From: Pseudorasbora parva
Taxonomy: Eukaryota > Chordata > Actinopteri > Cypriniformes > Gobionidae
DNA: 64,000 bases
Direction: 5' to 3'
NCBI RefSeq assembly: GCF_024679245.1
Contig: NC_090178.1
Coordinates: 4,797,702-4,861,701, forward strand
Below, in pieces: positions 47,951 to 58,129 of this stretch (positions are counted from its first letter, which is position 1; each line of letters begins with the position of its first letter). The translations under genes were made by a program, and so were the position numbers. Under the pieces are notes generated by a model. That model was not told where the DNA came from, ran no database searches, and worked only from the letters and a program-made list of their open reading frames with translations.

Positions 47951-49291
47951 CAGGTACTTCTCAAAAATTAGCATATTGTGATAAAGTTAATTATTTTCCA
48001 TAATGTAATGATAAAAATTAAACTTTCATATATTTTAAATTAATTGCACACCAACTGAAATATTTCAGGTCTTTCTCAAAAAATTAGCATATTTTATCCG
48101 ACCAATAAAAGAAAAGTGTTTTTAATACAAAAAAAGTCAACCTTTAAATAATTATGTTCAGTTATGCACTCAATACTTGGTCGGGAATCCTTTTGCAGAA
48201 ATGACTGCTTCAATGCGGCGTGGCATGGAGGCGATCAGCCTGTGGCGCTGCTGAGGTGTTCTGGAGGCCCAGGATGCTTCGATAGCGGCCTTAAGCTCAT
48301 CCAGAGTGTTGGGTCTTGCGTCTCTCAACTTTCTCTTCACAATATCCCACAGATTCTCTATGGGGTTCAGGTCAGGAGAGTTGAGCACAATAATACCATG
48401 GTCAGTAAACCATTTACCAGTGGTTTTGGCACTGTGAGCAGGTGCCAGATCGTGCTGAGAAACCAAATCTTCATCTCCATAAAGCTTTTCAGCAGATGGA
48501 AGCATGAAGTGCTCCAAAATCTCCTGATAGCGAGCTGCATTGACCCTGCCCTTGATAAAACACAGTGGACCAACACCAGCAGCTGACATGGCACCCCAGA
48601 CCATCACTGACTGTGGGGACTTGACACTGGACTTCAGGCATGTTGGCATTTCCTTCTCCCCAGTCTTCCTCCAGACTCTGGCACCTTGATTTCCGAATGA
48701 CATGCAAAATTTGCTTTCATCCGAAAAAAGTACTTTGGACCACTGAGCAACAGTCCAGTGCTGCTTCTCTGTAGCCCAAAGTGTCTTGACCTGGGGAATG
48801 CGGCACCTGTAGCCCATTTCCTGCACACGCCTGTGCACGGCGGCTCTGGATGTTTCTACTCCAGACTCAGTCCACTGCTTCCGCAGGTCCCCCAAGGTCT
48901 GGAATCGGTCCTTCTCCACAATCTTCCTCAGGGTCCGGTCACCTCTTCTCATTGTGCAGATCTCAATTTTTTGATCTCAAAAAATCTCAGTTTTTGCCAC
49001 ACTTTTTCCTAATTAGTTGATTCAGATGATTAGATTAATAGATTGTTTAGAGAACCTTTTCATGATGCTAATTTAGCTAATTTTAATTTTTTAAATGCAA
49101 ATTTTTTGAGACAGGAATTTTGGGTTTTCATGAGCTGTATGCCAAAATCATCAGTATTAAAACAATAAAGACCTGAAATATTTCAGTTGGTGTCCAATGA
49201 ATCTAAAATATATGAAAGTTTAATTTTTATCATTCCATTATGGAAAATAATGAACTTTATCACAATATGCTAATCTTTTGAGAAGGACCTG
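47951..49291 (-). mobile_element. Nearly full-length Tc1/mariner element, 1.34 kb
   Basis: Left CAGGTACTTCTCAAAAATTA and right, reversed, CAGGTCCTTCTCAAAAGATT. TA at 47949-47950 and 49292-49293. A second ITR-like copy near 48072 (CTCAAAAAATTAGCATATTT) gives the IR/DR layout of this group. Confidence 0.9.
48170..48952 (-). pseudogene. Tc1 transposase, open for 260 codons but shortened
   Basis: Starts MRRGDRTLRKIVEKDRF and ends GFPTKY. Catalytic motifs are present: VLFSDESKF (Asp), QHDLAPAHSAKT (Asp) and [11 protein letters not shown] (Glu), fitting DD34E. The first helix-turn-helix is missing upstream, and short in-frame deletions occur around KTLWATEKQHW and IIVLNSPDLNP. Probably inactive, though it is the best-kept transposase in the window. 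Confidence 0.8.
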
Positions 49292-49293
49292 TA

Positions 49294-50560
49294 TCTCTAT
49301 AATACAGCATGGTCTATCGTCCCCACAAGGCACGGGGGTTTTATTGCTCATCTTAAGGAGACAAGTCGCCGCACAGTGAGAGCACATCAATCGTGAGCTT
49401 TGGCTTTGCATCGCATGCGATCTATTCGTACAGTGAGCGGTGTAGCACCAAATTTTGGGCCCTGGGTACAAACCATCTTGTGGTCCCCCGTACCAAATAC
49501 CAATGGGTGGGGTATTGCATTTTTATCATAAAAACACTTAAAATGTAAACAAAATAATTAACAGATTAAACTTTCGCCGTATCCGGTCGGCAAAACTCGA
49601 GCACATCTTTCCTTCTGAATGACTTCAGTGCCGTTCTTTGTTCTTTTCTCAGAGAAAAGCTTAACTCCTAGTCGTCCAGAGTCGCGATCAAAGCTGATTC
49701 GAAAGACCGTCATTCGCCAGTTTCTGTGTTTACTAGAAGCACGCAAGCGGAACTCGGCCATCATTATGTTAAGCCCCGCCCACCGACTTTATACACGATG
49801 TGATTGGCCCGACCAGAGTTTGGCGTTTACAGCTCAGCAGTGTAAAGTTGCTAGATGACACTCGCGGCAGATTAGATTTGCTGTCACTAGGGTGCGTCTA
49901 GATTTCTAGGCTACATAAAGTGCGTATACACGCGAAAAACTGCGTAAAGCATATGCATGCCAAAACTCATACATTCCACAAAATTGCACACCATTATTGC
50001 ACACTACTATTGATAGGCATTACCATGTGATCGTGTTGGACATTACTGAGCTATATGTGTTTAAAGGCGGATGTGTCGGATTCTGTAGTCGACCGCAGTT
50101 GCTCTCCACCGACTGCGTTGATCAAAAGCACGATGGGGAACGACTTACTGACAACACAGCTTAATGGTTATTGGTTTAAAAAAACGTATTGCATGGTTAT
50201 TTTTTTAAATGTTTGATTTTTAAACTCTGATATCACCCTTTTATGTGCATAAATTAAGAATGAATATTCCCAAACTCTCAGGCAGTGCGATCTCTCTGTA
50301 GGTTATGTGATTGTTGTCAAATTTATAAAAATATATAAAACATGTTTGTAATTATAGTAAAAATGATTGATAAACACGTATTTCGATATGGAAATAAATA
50401 ACCAAAACTTTGGGTGTGTTGTTCATAAAATTTAAACTTAATTTACATCCAGTTTCTCAGCAACGCAGCGCACGAGTTGCACTGCACTTTTTCACTCCTC
50501 CCTGCTGGCTGCTGATTGATCTCGCTTTCATTTCAGACAAGGCAAGGCGCATTTCAGACA
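49294..50560. other. Intergenic; dispersed repeat at about 49440-49915
   Basis: The block with GTGATTGGCCCGACCAGAG and AGCCCCGCCCACCG looks like a dispersed cyprinid repeat. The rest up to the UTR exon is unremarkable; no TATA box was found. Confidence 0.4.
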
Positions 50561-50564
50561 AGCC

Positions 50565-50644
50565 TGTTTAAAGTTAATAAGGGCAATAGGATCTCAATAC
50601 AACAGCAAGGCAGGAAACACAGAGTTTAAGCTTAGAAAGTCGAG
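50565..50644 (+). other. Likely 5' UTR exon of the first V-C2 receptor gene
   Basis: The exon ends in AAGTCGAG|GTAAGA at 50644. The next exon starts after TTTTTCAG at 50738. The transcription start is not defined; the left coordinate is a guess. Confidence 0.45.
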
Positions 50645-50745
50645 GTAAGATTGCTTATTAATCAATTTATTAATCAATATATCTAACCAGTCAGTCTCAT
50701 CTGAATCAATAATTTCATCTCTCTAATTGTTTTTCAGGTGTCCTC

Positions 50746-53614
50746 ATGGGATCTTTGTGGATTCTCTTCACCACAGTCATGCTGAGTGAGTTAGGTGTTA
50801 TTAAATGAAATTATTAACTATAAAACCAGTTTGGTGTGTAATATTACTTCAAATACATGTCTAATATCTGTTTTCTGGGCAGCAAAGAACAATTTTATAC
50901 ACACGCATACATCTAATTAAAGTTGTTATAGTAAATTAAAATGCAATTTAGTCATGTGGAGTAATAATGAATACATTTCTAAATTATTTTCCAAGCTTCT
51001 ATATGAGAAATGCTTCGACATTAAGTAAATAAGGCTTTTTCATGCTTGTATGTTTAGAAGAGTGGAAGTTTTCCCTCCTAAAACTTATACAATTATACAA
51101 TTATTATCCATGCATTTCTCATAAAAAGTGGTGAAACTGTAAAAGGCATAGGAACCAGTCAGTTTGCAAACCCTATTGTATGCAATAACCTACTAATAAC
51201 TAATATTTTCTAATAATAAGAAAATATTACTTATACTAATAACTAATATTTTCTAATAACTGTCCCCAGTGCCTGTGTGTGTTCATGGAGCAATATCAGT
51301 ACACTTTAAGACTGGACGGCCTCTGTATGTTGCGCTTGGTCGAACTCTAGTGCTGGAAGCCACATTTAAGAAGAATCCAGATGACGTGATAGACATGGTG
51401 ACGTGGGATCGAAGGAGTGGAAAGGACAATATCAGACTCTCAGGTGCTCATGGAAGCAGAATATCTTTGGAGAATGACGATGCACTTCTGCGGATCACTG
51501 ATGTAGCAGAAGGAGACTTTGGGATCTACAAGGTCACCGTTACGGACAGTAATGGCTATCAGCAGCATGATTCTTTAGAAGTGCGAAAGATAGGTAAACA
51601 TGGCCATGGGTAATTTCAGTTTAAGTATGCAAATTATTATCAGGCTGTCCTGTGCCCAGCTGTTTTGAATATTTTCTTTTCATGCACAGCTATATTTAAG
51701 TTCAAAGGTAGCATGTCATGCAGAACACACGCACATAAAAACTAGTTGAACAAGTTGCACACTTTCTCTCCTTTCAGAGAAACCTCCAAAGGCATCGATT
51801 GCACGTGTGCTGGAGTGCGTAGTGGATAAACATGACATGACGCAGTGGGACAGTCCTCAGTTCTCATGGCTGGTTGACGGCGTTCCAGTAAATAATCAAA
51901 CCGCCCTGTTAGGCGGTGGTAGTAGGCTTGATATCTCAGAGGTTAAGGGCGTTAACTACACCTGTGTCACCGAGAGCAGCCTGGGGACGCACACAACACA
52001 TTATGAAGCACCAAAAGGTATTTCTCAATGTCAAGAATGTATGGAATGTATAATGAATATTTAGGGGTAAATTCACAACCATTTACCATTTCAACCATTT
52101 CTTAACAAAATACCAAACTATTCACATTTAACAATTTGGGCATAGTACTTGTTAAAGAAGTAGGGCTAATTGCTTATAACCTCAGCACTATTTAGCATAA
52201 AATCATTGTTCTGCTGTTCACTGATTTACAACCATGCTCAATGCAGTGCACTTGAAATTATTGCAGTAATTTAGGGCCCCATAATTGTGTGAATGAATGA
52301 ATACTTTTCTACAGCTGGTTTTAATTTCAATGTTTTGTGTTTGACTCAGAATCAGAATCTCGGCCCTGTTGTATGGGACTGATTCCAGTGGTAATAATAA
52401 TAGCAGCACTACTTTGTGTGGCTGGGTAAGACCTCTTTATCGGTTTCTTCTACTGCATACATACATATAGTGGGTTAGGGAAAGTATTCAGACCCTTTAA
52501 ATGTTTCCTCTGTTATATTGCAGCCATTTGCTAAAATCATTTAAGTTCCTTTTTTTCTCATTAATGTACAGACAGCACCGCATATTGACAGAAAAACACA
52601 GAATTGTTGAAATTTTTGCAGATTTATTGAAAAGAAAAACTGAAATATCACGTCCCTAACAGTATTCAGAGCCTTTGCTCAGTATTTAGTAGAAGCACCC
52701 TTTTGATCTAATACAGCCATGAGTCTTTTTGGGAAAGATGCAACACGTTTTCCACACCTGGATTTGGGGATCCTCTGCCATTCCTCCAGCAGATCTTCTC
52801 CAGTTCTGTCAGGATGGTAAACGTTGGTGGACTGCCATTTTCAGGTCTCTCCAGAGATGCTCAATTGGGTTTAAGTCAGGGCTCTGGCTGGGCCCTTCAA
52901 GAACAGTCACGGAGTTGGTTGTGAAGCCACTCCTTCATTATTTTAGCTGTGTGCTTCGGGTCATCGTCTTGTTGGAAGGTGAACCTTCGGCCCAGTGTGA
53001 GATCTTGAGCACTCTGGAGAAGGTTTTCGTCCAGGATATCCCTGTACTTGGCCGCATCTTTCATCTTTCCCTTGATTGCAACCAGTCGCCCTGTCCCTGC
53101 AGCTGAAACACACCCCCACAGCATGCCCCAAAAACATTTTTTGTAGCCTTGGCAAGATCTGTGCCTTGCCACAATTCTGTCTCTGAGCTCTCCAGGCAGT
53201 TCCTTTGACCTCATGATTCTCATTTGCTCTGACATGCACTGTGAGCTGTAAGGTCTTATATAGACAGGTGTGTGGCTTTCCTAATCAAGTCCAGTCAGTA
53301 TAATCAAACACAGCTGGACTCAAATGAAGGTGTAGAACCATCTCAAGGATGATCAGAAGAAATGGACAACACCCGAGTTTAGGCTTGGGCGGTAATACGG
53401 TAAAATGGTATACCGCGGGATCTAAAAATAGCAACGGTATCAGTTTCAATACCGTCAAACCGTCAAAAAAAACCCAGATCAACTTACATATTGCTGATCA
53501 ACAATTAATTATTAAATATTTAATAAGTTGAACTAATTAAACTATTTACATATTAAATACTATTTATTTATTAAATGCCTAAATATGTGTATGCGTTGTT
53601 GTGACAGCGTGGAT

Positions 53615-53645
<31 letters not shown>

Positions 53646-54084
53646 GGGGGAAAAGACGGCGAGTCGGGCACTGAGTTATTCGGTCTCGAAAAAGAACACA
53701 ACTTCTGCAGTTTGGAAGTATTTTGGGTTTTGACGGTAAATACAGACGAGGCAATTTGCTAATTGTGCAACAAAAAGATGACCGCGAGAGATGGAAATAC
53801 CTTGAACCTAAGGGCGCATATCCGAAACCACCATCCACTCACTGCTGCGTGGATGAAAAACCGAGCGCACCCTCGGACTATGCTGTAATATTGCCGAAGC
53901 CTTTTGTCACAATGGCTTGGCAATGTAAGCAATAAGCATGAACTCCACAAAAATCAAGTGGACATGGGACTCACAAAAAAAATGTCAATTGTCTGACAAT
54001 TGTCTCATAACGGTAAGCATAAAACGTGCAGAGAGTTTCTCAGGGGCAGGGGCTCAAATGTAAAAAATAAAATAAAAATATAGG

Positions 54085-54160
<76 letters not shown>

Positions 54161-55786
54161 CCAAGCCAACAGTTTGTTGACGCTGTCTGAGCCTTACATC
54201 ATAATGTTTTAATTATTCACGGTAATACCGTATACCGAGGTAAAATAGGGAGGAGGTTTGACGGTATCAAAATTTGGATACCGCCCAAGCCTACCCGAGT
54301 TACATATATGAGTGTCACAGCAAAGGGTCTGAATACATAGGACCATGTGATATTTCAGTTTTTCTTTTTTAATAAATCTGCAAAAATGTCAACAATTCTG
54401 TGTTTTTTTGCTGTCAGTATGGGGTGCTGTGTGTACATTAATGAGAAAAAATGAACTTAAATTATTTTAGCAAACGGCTGCAATATATTAGTGTACAAAA
54501 TTCCCTGTCTCACGCATGCGCGAGTCAAACTTGTTCCGACTTGTCTGGTGCATGCGCAAAAAGGTTTCGTTTTCAGCAGGAGTTCTCCTGGCTTTGTTTA
54601 TTCCTTTAAAGTCTGTTTTTGCTTTGTGTGGTATTACTGTGCGTTAATAACTCCGTAAGTAACAATATTTATTATCACTTTAGATGTGTTTTAGAGTGTG
54701 TCATTGCGTAATTCAGTTAATATTACCTCAGAACTAGTATAAGGTCAATATACATTCAATCGGTGTAATGCTCACCTATTTGAGTAATCATCCAGTTATT
54801 GTGTTATTAACAATGTTTATTCGTTTGTAAGAAATAGTTGATCATCATGTATGTTGACAAAAACATTTCCAGTGTCGGCTTGACATATTAACAATTGTTA
54901 ATAAAGAGCGCGCGGCAGTGCTGAAGCAGCGCACACACTTTGTAATTCGACACCGCTTGTTAACAGCGGGTGCGGTAGCCCGCTCCATTTAATGTAGCTG
55001 CATTTAGCGGTTATATGTTACAAATAAGCTCTGGTTTACCGTTACCAATCTTATGAGTGTATAGTTACAGTTCTTATTGTAAACTAATATATTAGTATAT
55101 CTTCTGTCATGTCATGATTATGTATATTTATCATATTTATTCTGTTCTCTCACAGAAACCACACATTTATGTATACCCACGCAAACCTGTTTATTCCTTG
55201 CAATTGGATGGCCTAATAAACATTACTATTGTCAATGTTCACTCTGGAGTAGCTGCTGTTCTTTCTAACCGAGGAATTAGGCCAGTTGAGTTCCAACCAT
55301 CCCACTGCGCACAAAATATCCCACAATTAGAGTGAAAAATTGAAGGGGGTCTGAATACTTTCCATACCTACTGTACATACATTCAGACTACAGCCATTAA
55401 TTCAGATGTATATACAGTGCTGCTTGAAAGTATGTGTGAACTGCTTGCAGAATCTACGAAAATATAAATAATTTTAACAAAATATGAGAGCTCATACAAA
55501 ATGCATTTTTTTATTTAGTGCTGTCCTGAATAAGATATTTTACACAAATTGTTTTTACATAAAGCCCACAAGACAAAAAATTGCTGAATTTATAAGAATG
55601 ACCCTGTTCAAAAGGTTACGTACCACTTATTCTCAATCCTGTGTGTGTGTTTCCCTGGATTGTCCACCGCTGTGTGTGTGTGTGTGTGTGTGTTTCCCTG
55701 GATGATCCACGGTTGTGTGTGTGTGTGTATGTTTCCCTGGATGAGCCACGGCTGTGTGTGTGTGTGTTTCCCTGTATTGTCCACGG

Positions 55787-55840
<54 letters not shown>

Positions 55841-55967
55841 CCCTGGATGATCCACGGCTGTGTGAGTGTGTGGTTCCCTGGATGATTCACAGCTGTGTGT
55901 GTGTGTGGTTCCCTGTATGATCCACAGCTGTGTGTGAGGGTGTGTGTGGTTCCCTGGATGATCCATG

Positions 55968-56030
<63 letters not shown>

Positions 56031-56049
56031 TTCCCTGGATGATCCATGG

Positions 56050-56089
<40 letters not shown>

Positions 56090-56367
56090 TTCCCTGGATG
56101 ATCCATGGCTGTGTGTGTGTGTCTGTGTGGGTGAAAACTTTTGAACAGGATGAAGATGTCCAAAAGTTTTCTTATTTTGTTTATATATCAGTTTTTTTTT
56201 GTTTTTTTTCATTTAGTGCTGTCCTGAATAAGATATTTTACACAAATTGTTTTTACATAAAGCCCACAAGACAAAAAATTGCTGAATTTATAAGAATGAC
56301 CCTGTTCAAAAGGTTACGTACCACTTATTCTCAATCCTGTGTGTGTGTTTCCCTGGATTGTCCACCG

Positions 56368-56405
<38 letters not shown>

Positions 56406-56496
56406 CCCTGGATGATCCACGGTTGTGTGTGTGTGTGTATGTTTCCCTGGATGAGCCACGGCTGTGTGTGTGTGTGTTTCCCTGTATTGTCCACGG

Positions 56497-56593
<97 letters not shown>

Positions 56594-56720
56594 CCCTGGA
56601 TGATCCACGGCTGTGTGAGTGTGTGGTTCCCTGGATGATTCACAGCTTTGTGTGTGTGTGGTTCCCTGTATGATCCACAGCTGTGTGTGAGGGTGTGTGT
56701 GGTTCCCTGGATGATCCATG

Positions 56721-56791
<71 letters not shown>

Positions 56792-56810
56792 TTCCCTGGA
56801 TGATCCATGG

Positions 56811-56854
<44 letters not shown>

Positions 56855-57386
56855 TTCCCTGGATGATCCATGGCTGTGTGTGTGTGTCTGTGTGGGTGAA
56901 AACTTTTGAACAGGATGAAGATGTCCGAAAGTTTTCTTATTTTGTTTATATATCAGTTTTTTTTTGTTTTTTTTTCATTTAGTACTCCCTTCAGAAGCAA
57001 CAGAAGATACTTGCGTTTCCCGGAAGACATTAAGTACAATTTACCTTGATCTTTAAATTCAAAAAGTCTCTCCCCAATATGAGAATATTGCAATTTAATT
57101 TAAATCCAACAATACATAGTATTTGCATGTAACTAAAAATGATAAAAATAAATATAAATATTGTCGTACGGTTGAAAAATAGGTACTCACACACTGTAAG
57201 CTACGACCATACTAGCATCAACAATTTCCACACGATTTCTCCTGGGGAAAAACACCCGTGAGCTCATTCTACAGAAACCGTGTACAGTATACGCCCGGCT
57301 TTTTTTCACATAATCTTTTTTTTTCCTTTTTTAGGCTCTTTGTCATGAAGAAAAGGAGAGGAGAAACATCACCCAGTTATAGATAA
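50746..57386 (+). CDS. V-C2 Ig receptor 1 (CD2/SLAM- or hepaCAM-like), five coding exons
   Basis: Join: 50746-50785 (signal, [13 protein letters not shown]), 51270-51593 (V), 51778-52017 (C2), 52350-52425 (membrane helix), 57335-57386 (last exon). All junctions are GT-AG, phases 1,1,1,2; 732 bases, 243 residues. The V domain ([17 protein letters not shown] to DSLEVRKI) has the Trp of strand C and DFGIYKVTV of strand F but no Cys in strands B and F, as in CD2/SLAM D1 and hepaCAM. The C2 keeps Cys ([15 protein letters not shown]). Helix: [18 protein letters not shown]. The tail is only [14 protein letters not shown], without ITSM. The last intron (4.9 kb) holds a nested Tc1 and the VNTR. AATAAA at 57883-57888 could end the transcript. 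Paralogue follows at 58130. Confidence 0.78.
53379..54292. mobile_element. Non-autonomous hAT-type element with 8-bp duplication
   Basis: The perfect 8-bp duplication ACCCGAGT is at 53371-53378 and 54293-54300. Ends TTAGGCTTGGGCGGTA and TACCGCCCAAGCCT; CGGTAATAC and GTATACCG occur subterminally on both sides. The interior has a GA run (53618-53640), a short frame (53723-53935) of unknown kind and a (TA)n array. Confidence 0.85.
54086..54158. repeat. (TA)n microsatellite
   Basis: About 36 TA units inside the hAT-type element. Confidence 0.95.
54489..55330 (+). other. Second insertion in the Tc1, shaped like a small spliced gene
   Basis: The Tc1 sequence is interrupted between GGCTGCAATATA and AGAGTGAAAAATTG. 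The insert starts CpG-rich, has a strong donor ACTCC|GTAAGT at 54654, and an acceptor TCTCTCACAG ending at 55156, followed by an open frame [19 protein letters not shown] onward to a stop at 55333. I do not recognise the product. It may be a captured gene piece or an unknown transposon gene. Confidence 0.35.
55513..56976. repeat. Tandemly duplicated VNTR of (TG)n and TTCCCTGGATGATCCAC units
   Basis: Two units, 55513-56210 and 56211-56976, each begin ATTTAGTGCTGTCCTGAATA and run through the same series of TG arrays separated by TTCCCTGGATGATCCACGGC variants. A third unit starts at 56977 and breaks off. The long His/Thr and Cys/Val frames are artefacts. It lies in the last intron of receptor 1. 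Confidence 0.95.
57335..57386 (+). CDS. Last coding exon of V-C2 receptor 1
   Basis: Acceptor TTTCCTTTTTTAG ends at 57334; phase 2 joins GG|G and gives [17 protein letters not shown] then TAA. The basic stop-transfer residues directly after the helix support it. Confidence 0.65.
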
Positions 57387-57882
57387 TTGAGTCCACGGTC
57401 AAACATTTTTTAAATTTATTTTCTTCCAAACATTTAAAAACAATTTTGATTTAATTTATTTTACACATGTTGATGTACACATCACATGCTTTTTCTTTTG
57501 TTCAGAACATATTGAGCCTGTATCAGAAGTGTATGTATAAATGCATTATGCTGTAGTTTTGAATGATTGTTAATCTCAGCTTCCAGGTTTAAATGTTTTC
57601 AGGGAAAGCATGTTTACATACGGGTACATGGAGAAGGTTTTGACTTGATTCTGTGCTGTTTTTCTGTTTGGTCGAATTTGAGAAGTTTTATTTATTTATG
57701 ACAGAAGAATGTGAGTTTATTGTAAGGAATTATTACTCATACTTTCATTTGCCTAAACCTTTAAAAATGCCAGTTCTTAAAATGCCTTTTGTTTCAAAAA
57801 ATGGTGATTATTACTCATAATCATTTGCTATCTACCTCATATGTTCTTATATTTTGTTGTTTGAGAATAAGTTTGTACAGCA

Positions 57883-57888
57883 AATAAA
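57883..57888 (+). terminator. Candidate poly(A) signal of receptor 1
   Basis: AATAAA about 500 bases after the stop, followed by GTGTGTGAACTGATG, a GT-rich downstream element. Confidence 0.45.
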
Positions 57889-58101
57889 AGTGTGTGAACT
57901 GATGTCGAGAGTGGAGCGGTGATTGGAGGGTTTGACCGTGTGGGAGATCTGCTCTGTGAAACAGAGAATAGTGGCTTTACTCCACAGGAAAGGGAAAAAG
58001 GAAACGGCTCGCTTTGCAAACACGGTGACGCCTAAAGACCTTTGACTTGGTGAACTCCAGACGCCGAGCGCACAGCAGACACATCAGTCCCGCCCGCTAA
58101 C

Positions 58102-58122
58102 ATGCTAGCAGCTCTGCTCTAG
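58102..58122 (+). promoter_or_regulatory. Upstream ORF (MLAALL) before receptor 2
   Basis: ATG CTA GCA GCT CTG CTC TAG ends 7 bases before the ATG at 58130. If included in the mRNA it could favour the second ATG at 58241. Confidence 0.4.
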
Positions 58123-58129
58123 TGTTTCT

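Larger units (their letters stand above)
52467..55375 (-). mobile_element. Tc1-like element, internally deleted and carrying two nested insertions
   Basis: Left GTGGGTTAGGGAAAGTATTC and right GTCTGAATACTTTCCATACC. Transposase on the minus strand (53235 to 52897) reads [20 protein letters not shown], then jumps to [18 protein letters not shown] and [20 protein letters not shown], so the first catalytic Asp is gone. Insertions: hAT-like at 53379-54292 and another at about 54489-55330. In the last intron of receptor 1. Confidence 0.82.

Noticed and set aside
55616..56871. Long frames rich in His/Thr or Cys/Val (up to 198 residues)
   Set aside because: They are translations of the TG arrays and their spacers, open in many frames on both strands.
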